Source of the DNA: Saprospiraceae bacterium
Lineage (GTDB): Bacteria; Bacteroidota; Bacteroidia; Chitinophagales; Saprospiraceae
Direction: 5' to 3'
Length of the DNA stretch: 64,000 bases
Assembly (NCBI GenBank): GCA_029263015.1
Contig: JAJCYI010000079.1
Span: 1 to 64,000 of the forward strand
In this document: piece after piece, positions 26,702 through 34,562 of the stretch
Position numbering within the stretch: the first letter of the stretch is position 1
Layout of the letters: every line of letters begins with the position of its first letter
Position numbers and translations under genes: made by a program
Notes under the pieces: generated by a model
The model's input: only the letters and a program-made list of their open reading frames with translations
Databases searched by the model: none
What the model was told of the DNA's origin: nothing

Positions 26702-27883
26702 ATGAAGACATTAGAAGATTTAATTGCAGAGTGTGAGGAACTTGCATTCGATTTGAATTTTACAAGAGCTAAAAACTGGAAAGAGGAAAAAGAAGGAAGG
26801 GTGTTGGTGGGATATATGCCTATTTATTTCCCACGAGAAATTATTCATGCCGCAGGTGCCATGCCTGTTGGTATTTTTGGAGGTGGGGACAATAAGCAAA
26901 TCATTAAGGGGGATGCTTATTACCAATCCTATATCTGCCATATTCCAAGAAGCATCATGGAAATTGCGCTCGACAAACATATGGATCATATTGATGGATT
27001 CATTTTCCCTTCTATCTGTGATGTGATAAGAAACCTGTCCGGAATATTTAAACAACAAAAAATAGGGAAGTTTGTCAAATACATGGATTTCCCTCAAAAT
27101 TTCTTGCCTGAAATTGGCGGCATTTTCTACCAGCAAGAAATGGGTCATGTTTTAAAGTATATCAAAGAGCTTAATGGCAAAGAAGTTACGGTAGAAGACC
27201 TGAATCATTCCATCGATTTATACAATAAGAACCGCCAGATGATTGAGTTCATTTATGATATTCGACAGGATTATCCATGGCGCTTATCCATAGAAGAAGT
27301 TTATTGTATCGTTCGTGCAGGGACCGTTATACCAGTTGAAGAGCACAATGCAATTCTCGAACAAGTTTGCGAGCATATAAAAGAAGACATAGGCACTCCA
27401 CAAGATAAAATCAAAGTAGTGGTTTCTGGGGCATTTTGCGAACAACCTGCATTGGGATTGATTAGGGCGATAGAAGAAGCTGGATGCTATGTTGTAGATG
27501 ATGATTACCAATTGGGATCAAGGATGATTTTAGGTGATATTGATACGACTACAGACAACCCTCTGGCTACTATCGCTTTGGCTTATATTAAACAAAGCCA
27601 ATTCTCTTCCTCTATTTATGATGTCTATAATCCAAAAGAATATCGATTGGCAAAAATCGTAGAAGATCGGGAAGCTGACGGTGTGATTTTCGCGGCTGCA
27701 AGTTTTTGTGATCCAAGTTTGTTGGACGCGCCTATTTTCCAAAATGCATTTGACAAAATGGGGATACGATATATTGCATTTGTATTTAGTGAAAACATCA
27801 ATCAATATAAAGTAATAAAAGAGCAGGTAGGGACTTTTTCAGACTCAATAAAATTATGGGAGGATGACCTTGTTGCTGTATAA
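26702..27883 (+). CDS. bcrC: Benzoyl-CoA reductase (class I) gamma subunit
   Basis: 393 residues from MKTLEDL (an upstream GTG at 26666 would add 12 residues of unlikely sequence), close to the about 386 of Thauera BcrC. Typical stretches are GYMPIYFPREIIHAAG, PVGIFGGGDN, GDAYYQSYICH, PSICDVIRNLSG and MDFPQNF. Together with BcrB it forms the catalytic module of ATP-dependent benzoyl-CoA reductase, a cytoplasmic enzyme that dearomatises benzoyl-CoA to cyclohexa-1,5-diene-1-carbonyl-CoA using two ferredoxin electrons and ATP hydrolysis. First gene of the bcrCBAD set. Confidence 0.93.
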   Translation: MKTLEDLIAECEELAFDLNFTRAKNWKEEKEGRVLVGYMPIYFPREIIHAAGAMPVGIFGGGDNKQIIKGDAYYQSYICHIPRSIMEIALDKHMDHIDGFIFPSICDVIRNLSGIFKQQKIGKFVKYMDFPQNFLPEIGGIFYQQEMGHVLKYIKELNGKEVTVEDLNHSIDLYNKNRQMIEFIYDIRQDYPWRLSIEEVYCIVRAGTVIPVEEHNAILEQVCEHIKEDIGTPQDKIKVVVSGAFCEQPALGLIRAIEEAGCYVVDDDYQLGSRMILGDIDTTTDNPLATIALAYIKQSQFSSSIYDVYNPKEYRLAKIVEDREADGVIFAAASFCDPSLLDAPIFQNAFDKMGIRYIAFVFSENINQYKVIKEQVGTFSDSIKLWEDDLVAV

Positions 27884-27954
27884 TAAAGCAATTGATTGAT
27901 TAATTCGCCTACCTTAAAATAGCTACATTTATACATTCAATAAATTAAGTAAAT

Positions 27955-29241
27955 ATGTCAAAAGAAGCGCAAAAAGAAAAGAGTATGATCCTCCAGAAAG
28001 AGATGGTAAGTTCTCTTTTTAATGACCTGGCCCATGCTAAAGAATTAGGCAAAAAAGTTTGTTACACTTTTATTCCAGGAAACCTTTCTGAGCTGATCCA
28101 GACTTTTGACATGCTTCCGGTATATCCTGAAATAAATGCACTTCAAAGTGCCATGAGGAAAAAATCTTCCGCTTATATTAAAGAAGCAGAAAGGCATGCC
28201 CATTCGGAAGATGTATGCACTTACGTCAAGTGTGATGTGGGAATGATGATGAAAGGGAATATTGGCCCTACTGGACAAAAAATACCAGAGCCGGATGTTT
28301 TATTACTGAGTTATACAGGCTGCTTCACTTTCTTAAAATGGTTTGAAACCTTAAAAAGGGAATATCCAAATGCCAAGGTCATCATGGTGCATACGCCATA
28401 TCAGGAAAATGGAGAAATAACCTCGGAAATGACCGAATATATGGTGAAACAATTTAAAGAGGTTGTCATCCCCGAAATGGAAAAAGTCACAGGAATTAAA
28501 TTTGATGAAAGTAAATTGAAAAGGCATTTGACCTTGGCTGCCGAAGCGGAAGATTGGATTACCAAAATATTCGATTCCACAAAACATAAACCATCCCCAA
28601 TTGACGCCTATTTTGCTGGCGTATATTACATAGGTCCAATCAATATTGGTTTTAGGGGCACTCAGAAGGCCGTTGATTATTACAAAGAATTATACAAAGA
28701 AATTCAAGAAAGAATCGACAAAGGTTTGGGTCCGATCACACCGGAAGGTGAAATGAAGGAGGAAAAATACAGGCTTGTTGTGGAGGGGCCACCGAACTGG
28801 ACACATTTCAGGGAGTTCTGGAAAATATTCTACGATATGGGTGCCGTCATCGTGGCTTCTTCATACACTAAAGTAGGTGGGGTTTATGATTTGGGCTGGA
28901 GGCACGACCCTGAAAGACCGCTGGAAGCATTGGCGGAATATTGCATGAATTGTTATACCAACATGAATATTCCACAACGGATTGATTTATTGAAAAAATG
29001 CATTGTGGATTACGATGCAGATGGATATGTGACCAATTCAATCAAGAGTTGTAATTCTTTTTCAGCTGGCCAGTTGGGCATGATGCGTGAAATTGAAGAC
29101 AGTTTAGAGGTGCCGGTTGGTTTTATAGAATCTGATTTGGTCGATCCACGATATTTCTCTTATTCAAACATAAAAAACAGGTTAGAATCATATTTCCAAA
29201 TGCTGGAACAACGCAAAAAAATGGAAGCCGTACCTGTTTAA
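27955..29241 (+). CDS. bcrB: Benzoyl-CoA reductase (class I) beta subunit
   Basis: 428 residues (Thauera BcrB about 436). It belongs to the 2-hydroxyacyl-CoA dehydratase/HgdB fold, with CTYVKCDVGMM, SYTGCF, FAGVYYIGPINIGFRG and the C-terminal CNSFSAG region supplying probable Fe-S cysteines. It pairs with BcrC as the benzoyl-CoA-binding module. A 72-base gap separates it from bcrC, and CTACATTTATAC in the gap faintly resembles an internal promoter. Confidence 0.93.
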   Translation: MSKEAQKEKSMILQKEMVSSLFNDLAHAKELGKKVCYTFIPGNLSELIQTFDMLPVYPEINALQSAMRKKSSAYIKEAERHAHSEDVCTYVKCDVGMMMKGNIGPTGQKIPEPDVLLLSYTGCFTFLKWFETLKREYPNAKVIMVHTPYQENGEITSEMTEYMVKQFKEVVIPEMEKVTGIKFDESKLKRHLTLAAEAEDWITKIFDSTKHKPSPIDAYFAGVYYIGPINIGFRGTQKAVDYYKELYKEIQERIDKGLGPITPEGEMKEEKYRLVVEGPPNWTHFREFWKIFYDMGAVIVASSYTKVGGVYDLGWRHDPERPLEALAEYCMNCYTNMNIPQRIDLLKKCIVDYDADGYVTNSIKSCNSFSAGQLGMMREIEDSLEVPVGFIESDLVDPRYFSYSNIKNRLESYFQMLEQRKKMEAVPV

Positions 29242-29267
29242 CCGTTAATGGAATTAATATATAGACC

Positions 29268-30689
29268 ATGAAAAAATATTATTTAGGAATTGATTTAGGC
29301 TCAACTACTTCCAAAGCTGTTATCATTAACGAAAACGATGAGATTATTGGAAGAGGGATCACCAATACAAGAGCCAATTATAAAGTTGCTGCTGATATAG
29401 CAAAGGATGAAGCCATTTATGATGCCCGCTTTACTTTGTTAACCAATAAACTTAAAGAGGAAATTGAATCCAAACCTGAGTTTAAAAAATATATGGAAGA
29501 TATCAGAAGCATCTTTCAATATCGCCAATTTAAAAGGAGGATGGACAGTTTGGAAAAAAAATTAAAAGAAACTGTTGATAATTACAATTATGAAAATAAA
29601 GGTGAAATAGCAGTAGCATTAAATAAGATCATTGAAACCATTCGTCCACAGATTAGAGATGAATTTGTGGATGAAAATTTAGGATCCAAAAATCAATTTT
29701 TCAGGGATATTGTAAGTCAAAGATATAATGCTGAAGTAGAGAAAACCAATAAAACGCTGTTTGAACCTTTGATGTTGGCTTTTGATAAAAGTATTACACC
29801 GGTTGAAAATAAAATGGTTCAATTTAATTTTAAAGAACTGGTTGATGAATCAATGAAGCTACTGGAAGATAAGTACAAAGGATTGGTTGGTGAGCCGGAA
29901 GATGGGAAAAAAGAAGACTGGTATTATGCTGAATTGAACGCAGTGAAAAACAATTATAAAAATGTTGAAACCTCATTAAAAGAACATATAGATTCTATTG
30001 CCGAAGAGAATATCCACATCGCCAACATGGTCGGAACAGGCTATGGTAGGGCTTTGCTTCCTTTTCCTGAAGATTGTATTAAGTCTGAAATCCTCTGTCA
30101 CGCTTTCGGTGCACATGCCGTTTTTCCTGATACCAGAACCGTATTGGACATTGGGGGACAAGACACCAAAGCCATTCAGGTAGATAGTCACGGGTTGGTT
30201 ACCAGTTTCCATATGAATGATAGATGTGCAGCTGGTTGTGGAAGGTATTTAGGATACATAGCTGACGAATTTGGGATCTCATTAAATGAATTGGGGCCAG
30301 AAGCGATGAAAGCTGAAAAAGAAACAACTATATGTTCGACTTGTACTGTTTTTGCTGGTGCTGAAGTGAAAGAATTATTGCACAATGGAGAAAAGCGACC
30401 AAATATCTTAGCTGGTTTACACAAAGCAATTGTACAACGGGCCATGTCCTTAATTGCCCGTTCTGGAGGGGTCAGAAATGAATTTACTTTTACTGGGGGT
30501 GTTTCACGAAACCAGGCTGTATTAAAATATGTGAAGCAAATGGTTACTGATTCATATGGAGATGTGACCATGAACATTCATTCCGATTCAATATTTATGG
30601 GAGCATTGGGTGGGGCTATGTTCGCCAGACGAAATATTGAAGTTGTCCTTCCTTCCAAAAAGAAAAGGCCCGTATTAAAACATGCATGA
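29268..30689 (+). CDS. bcrA: Benzoyl-CoA reductase (class I) alpha subunit, ATPase
   Basis: 473 residues. It opens with the acetate-kinase/Hsp70-type phosphate loop GIDLGSTTSKAV. A largely helical insert follows (about 50-240), as in BcrA/BadF and absent from the short BzdQ/BcrD types. Then come GTGYGRA, DIGGQDTKAI, the cluster-binding CAAGCGRYLG and CSTCTVFAGAEV, and FTGGVSRN. With BcrD it binds one bridging [4Fe-4S] cluster and couples ATP hydrolysis to low-potential electron transfer. The long insert marks this as the Thauera/Rhodopseudomonas subtype. Confidence 0.93.
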   Translation: MKKYYLGIDLGSTTSKAVIINENDEIIGRGITNTRANYKVAADIAKDEAIYDARFTLLTNKLKEEIESKPEFKKYMEDIRSIFQYRQFKRRMDSLEKKLKETVDNYNYENKGEIAVALNKIIETIRPQIRDEFVDENLGSKNQFFRDIVSQRYNAEVEKTNKTLFEPLMLAFDKSITPVENKMVQFNFKELVDESMKLLEDKYKGLVGEPEDGKKEDWYYAELNAVKNNYKNVETSLKEHIDSIAEENIHIANMVGTGYGRALLPFPEDCIKSEILCHAFGAHAVFPDTRTVLDIGGQDTKAIQVDSHGLVTSFHMNDRCAAGCGRYLGYIADEFGISLNELGPEAMKAEKETTICSTCTVFAGAEVKELLHNGEKRPNILAGLHKAIVQRAMSLIARSGGVRNEFTFTGGVSRNQAVLKYVKQMVTDSYGDVTMNIHSDSIFMGALGGAMFARRNIEVVLPSKKKRPVLKHA

Positions 30690-30708
30690 ATAAATTAAAT
30701 TTATTAAA

Positions 30709-31566
30709 ATGAATAATTCAATATATACAATGGGGATTGATGTGGGTGGCAGTTATGTCAAAGGCGTAATTGTGGCTTACGACCACGAAACAGGAAATCA
30801 CAAAATTATTGATAAACAAACGGAAAAAATTAGAAAAAGAAATCCCAAAGATGTGGTGATTGATACGGTGGATATGTTGTTACATCGCAATAATTTAAAT
30901 TATGAAAATGACATTGCCTATCTCGCATCTACAGGGGAAGGTGAAATGGTGAGTAAAAAAACGGGCCATTTTTATAGCATGACCTCACATGCCCGTGGCG
31001 GTAAATATTTTGTGCCAGATGCCAAAACTGTGGTTGATATGGGAGGGCTGTATGTCCGCGCCATTAAAATCGATGGAAGGGGAAAGGTGATGGATTATAA
31101 AATGACCGGACAATGTGCTTCTGGTTCAGGGCAGTTTATCGAAAACATATCCCGCTATCTTGGTCTGGCCATTGAAGAAGTTGGCCCCATGTCCTTACAA
31201 GCAGATAATCCAGAGATACCTTCTGGAATTTGTGCAGTCTTAGCTGAAACGGATGTAATTAACCTGGTGTCCAAAGGGCTTTCCACACCCAATATTGTTA
31301 AAGGAATAAACCTTTCCATTGCTGGCAGAGTGGTGAAATTACTAGGTTCGTTGAAAGCCGAATCACCAATTGCTTTGGTCGGTGGAATGGGAATGAATGC
31401 CGGAATGGTTCAGGCAGTCGAGGAATTATCACGGGAAAAGAAAAAAGCAGATTTAATTTTTGTTTCCCACCCTGATGCAATATACTCAGGAGCCACAGGA
31501 GCAGCACTTTGGGGTGGGTACAGATATTATAAATTAAAAGAAAAAGAAGCTGCCGTGGTAGCCTAA
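30709..31566 (+). CDS. bcrD: Benzoyl-CoA reductase (class I) delta subunit, ATPase
   Basis: 285 residues (Thauera BcrD about 282). Features are GIDVGGSYVKGV at the N terminus, DMGGLYVRAIKID, the cluster-binding Cys in GQCASGSGQFIEN and the second Cys in SGICAVLAETD, then ALVGGMGMN. It pairs with BcrA as the electron-activating module. No separate ferredoxin gene is next to it, unlike Thauera; a ferredoxin domain is fused to the IorA protein at 51244. Confidence 0.93.
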   Translation: MNNSIYTMGIDVGGSYVKGVIVAYDHETGNHKIIDKQTEKIRKRNPKDVVIDTVDMLLHRNNLNYENDIAYLASTGEGEMVSKKTGHFYSMTSHARGGKYFVPDAKTVVDMGGLYVRAIKIDGRGKVMDYKMTGQCASGSGQFIENISRYLGLAIEEVGPMSLQADNPEIPSGICAVLAETDVINLVSKGLSTPNIVKGINLSIAGRVVKLLGSLKAESPIALVGGMGMNAGMVQAVEELSREKKKADLIFVSHPDAIYSGATGAALWGGYRYYKLKEKEAAVVA

Positions 31567-31576
31567 ATTTCCATTT

Positions 31577-33334
31577 ATGAAACAGCTCAATTCAGCATAT
31601 CAACTTAACGAAATTATTCTCAATGTAGCTACATTGTTAAAAATAAATGCTGCTAAATTTAGTGATAAATATGTTTATCAGGAAAAAGGGGATGATGGGT
31701 TTTACAAAGGAATAACATGGAAAATATTTTATCAAAATGTCAATAGAATTGCTTTTAATTTAAAGAAATTGGGATTTAATAAAGGTGAAAAAATGATTCT
31801 GTTCACGAGCAATAGTTTGGAGATGTTGGAGCTGGAATTGGCTGTTATGTCTTATGGTGGAATTGCAGTTCCCATATTTGCCCATTTTAAACAGGATACC
31901 GCTGAATTGCTCATCAACCATTCTGATGCTACCTGGATGGCTGTTTCCGGACAAGGTCAAATGAATAATATTGGAGGGGATTTAAATCAATTAAAATCAA
32001 TATTCCATTTTGATGAAGTAAATGATATTCGATACAATAATTTAATCCCTTTTACCGAATTATTGAATAATATTCCTCAAAATAAATCCTCTTGTTTGGA
32101 TGATACTATTGATGCCGATTCAGTTTGCTTGAACATGTATACTTCTGGCACAATGGGAACACCAAAATGTGTGCAATTAACGCATAAAAATATCTTGTCG
32201 CAACAGGCGGCTTTGGATATTGTCTGGGATGTAAATGAGCACGACAGGTTTTTAGCATATCTTCCTTGGCACCATAGCTTTGGAGGTATTTTTGAATTGT
32301 TCACGGCACTGTATAGTGGTGCTACCTATTCTCTGGAAAGCAGTTACGGAAGAGATGTTGATTCTATTTTTGAAAACTGGAAACTGGTTCGTCCAACTGT
32401 ATTTTTTAGTGTACCAAAAGTTTATCAGGCACTTTATGAAAAAACTGTGGCTAGTAAAGAGGCAGAAGATATATTCTTTAATTCTGGCCTAAAATTCATT
32501 TTTACTGCTGCTGCGGCTTTGCCTGAAAAACTCTCCCAAGAATTTCAAAAAAGAAATATTCCTGTAATTGAAGGTTGGGGATTAACTGAAACCTCACCTT
32601 GTTGCACGTTAACCGACCCATCGTTAAAAAGAATTTCGGGAGTAGTAGGGAATCCAATTCCAGGTGTAAATGTGCGTATTGCTGATGATGGCGAAATTCA
32701 AGTTAAAGGACCAAATGTCATGGTTGGATATTACCACAACGTCGAAGCAAATAAAAATACTTTTACTAAAGATGGTTGGTACAAGACGGGCGATGTTGGG
32801 GGAATTACCGAAACGGGCTTAAAATTAATTTCAAGAAAAGATAGAATTTTCAAACTTTCAAATGGCGAGAAGGTCGTTCCAACTGACCTTGAAAAAGTAA
32901 TTGAATTAAAATGTCATTACGTGCAGCACGTAATTATTTCAGGAAGTGGAGAGGACCATCCCGTTGCACTGATTTTCCCCAACAAAAAATTATTAGAAAA
33001 ACCGGATTACGCATTGAGCCCAGAACAAGGTTGCTTTTGTCCAAGGAGCTTGAATGAGCTTGGAAAATGCCTCAGAGGTTGCTTGCACGATGCCAATTGT
33101 GACATCAAGCAAAAGTTTGCCAAGATTAAATCAGCAGCAATCATTAATAGTGAATTATCATTGGATGATAGAACCCTAACTCCATCAATGAAAGTGGCCC
33201 CAAAAAATGTATTGGAAAAATATAAAGAACACCTCAAAAACATGTATGGAGAAAAGGTGCCTGTTGAGGAAGAGGTGTATTTGGTTGAATTGGATGTTAA
33301 AAATAATATAGCAAGAAAAATTGTACACGATTAA
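31577..33334 (+). CDS. AMP-forming acyl/aryl-CoA ligase
   Basis: 585 residues of the adenylate-forming family: YTSGTMGTPK near residue 187, YLPWHHSFGG, EGWGLTETSP near residue 332, and GWYKTGDVG followed by SRKDR. Overall it resembles long-chain acyl-CoA synthetases. It lies 10 bases after bcrD, so it may activate benzoate, 2-aminobenzoate or indoleacetate. The C-terminal region has an unusual Cys-rich stretch with Cys486, 488, 498, 502 and 508, which could bind a metal or reflect redox control. The canonical C-terminal catalytic Lys is not obvious to me around this insert. Confidence 0.85.
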   Translation: MKQLNSAYQLNEIILNVATLLKINAAKFSDKYVYQEKGDDGFYKGITWKIFYQNVNRIAFNLKKLGFNKGEKMILFTSNSLEMLELELAVMSYGGIAVPIFAHFKQDTAELLINHSDATWMAVSGQGQMNNIGGDLNQLKSIFHFDEVNDIRYNNLIPFTELLNNIPQNKSSCLDDTIDADSVCLNMYTSGTMGTPKCVQLTHKNILSQQAALDIVWDVNEHDRFLAYLPWHHSFGGIFELFTALYSGATYSLESSYGRDVDSIFENWKLVRPTVFFSVPKVYQALYEKTVASKEAEDIFFNSGLKFIFTAAAALPEKLSQEFQKRNIPVIEGWGLTETSPCCTLTDPSLKRISGVVGNPIPGVNVRIADDGEIQVKGPNVMVGYYHNVEANKNTFTKDGWYKTGDVGGITETGLKLISRKDRIFKLSNGEKVVPTDLEKVIELKCHYVQHVIISGSGEDHPVALIFPNKKLLEKPDYALSPEQGCFCPRSLNELGKCLRGCLHDANCDIKQKFAKIKSAAIINSELSLDDRTLTPSMKVAPKNVLEKYKEHLKNMYGEKVPVEEEVYLVELDVKNNIARKIVHD

Positions 33335-33347
33335 ATCCACATCATTA

Positions 33348-34559
33348 ATGAAGGAAATAATGGTCAATTATTTCCAATCGTTAGAAAACGGTAATCTGCC
33401 TGCCGGACAGGCAGGGAAGAAAATTGCTTGGTGTACAAGCGTTGGCCCTGCTGAATTATTACGTTCATTTGGTTTCGAAGTGTATTTCCCTGAAAATCAT
33501 GGAGCACTGCTCGGTGCAACCCGAACTGCCATGGATTTTATTCCAGAGGCTATAAAATGTGGTTATTCTGGGCATGTTTGTTCTTATACCACTGCCGATA
33601 TTGGAGCTTATTTAAAAAAGCAATCGCCACTAAAAAAACATTACGGCATGAAAGGGGCTCCCAAGCCTGATATCATTGCTTATAACACAAACCAGTGCCG
33701 GGAAGTGGAAGATTGGTTTACCTTTTATGCGGATGAATTCAATTGCCCGATTGTTGGAATTCAACCTCCACGATATTTGGATGAAGTTTCACAAGACGAG
33801 GTTGATTTGGTTGTAAAACAATTCAAAAAAATGATTCCTGTTTGTGAACAGGTAAGTGGACAAAAATTTGATTTAGACCTATTTAAAAAAACAATTAAAC
33901 TAAGCAGGGAAGCGACTTTATTATGGCAGAAAGTTTTGAAAACTTCTGCTGCCATGAACGCGCCGTTGAGTTTTTTTGACGGAACCATCCACATGGGGCC
34001 GATCGTGGTGTTGAGGGGCACTCAGATAGCAAAAGATTATTACACCACACTTTTAGCGGAATTAGAAGAAAATGTAAAAAATAACATTGGTTTTTTGCCC
34101 CAAGCAAATTCGCGCATCTTTTGGGAAGGGATGCCCATTTGGGGAAAATTGCGAATGATGAGCGACCTGTTTATTGCAAACGGAGCCGCTGTCGTTGCTT
34201 CTACATATTGCAGTAGCTGGGTGTTCGATCAATTCGACGAAAATGATCCCTGGAATTCTACTGCCAGGGCTTATACCGAAATTTTTATCAACCGGAGCGA
34301 CAAAGCCAAAGAGAAAATGCTGGCAAATTGGTTTGAAGAATACAACATTGATGGCGTTGTATTTCACGATACCAAAACATGTTTCAACAATTCCAATGCA
34401 AAATTTGGAATGCCTCAAAGGCTTCAAAAAACAACAGGCGTGCCGGCTTTGATAATAGAAGGGGATCTATGTGATTTAAGATTCTTTTCGGAAGGACAAA
34501 GCATCACAAAAATTGAAACTTTCCTTGAGCAAATTGAGGATGCAAAAGTATTGATTTAA
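33348..34559 (+). CDS. Second BcrB/HgdB-like dehydratase-reductase subunit
   Basis: About 403 residues from MKEIMVNYF; a TTG start at 33321 would overlap the ligase gene and is less likely. It belongs to the 2-hydroxyacyl-CoA dehydratase/benzoyl-CoA reductase fold and is closer to BcrB than to BcrC: HMGPIVVLRGTQIAKDYY matches the YIGPINIGFRGTQ region of BcrB, and GHVCSYTTADIG, TYCSSW and CFNNSNAKFG carry conserved Cys. No second catalytic subunit is adjacent. The next gene encodes an ATPase of the activator type. A palindrome-derived LPAGQAG peptide is inserted near residue 18. A role in ATP-driven reduction of an aromatic CoA ester is inferred. Confidence 0.82.
   Translation: MKEIMVNYFQSLENGNLPAGQAGKKIAWCTSVGPAELLRSFGFEVYFPENHGALLGATRTAMDFIPEAIKCGYSGHVCSYTTADIGAYLKKQSPLKKHYGMKGAPKPDIIAYNTNQCREVEDWFTFYADEFNCPIVGIQPPRYLDEVSQDEVDLVVKQFKKMIPVCEQVSGQKFDLDLFKKTIKLSREATLLWQKVLKTSAAMNAPLSFFDGTIHMGPIVVLRGTQIAKDYYTTLLAELEENVKNNIGFLPQANSRIFWEGMPIWGKLRMMSDLFIANGAAVVASTYCSSWVFDQFDENDPWNSTARAYTEIFINRSDKAKEKMLANWFEEYNIDGVVFHDTKTCFNNSNAKFGMPQRLQKTTGVPALIIEGDLCDLRFFSEGQSITKIETFLEQIEDAKVLI
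33399..33415. repeat. Small palindrome inside a coding region
   Basis: CCTGCC-GGACA-GGCAGG within the first 25 codons of the BcrB-like gene. It stays in frame and encodes LPAGQAG. Palindromes of this sequence giving this peptide occur in proteins of other Bacteroidota, as I recall it. Confidence 0.7.
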
Positions 34560-34562
34560 TCG

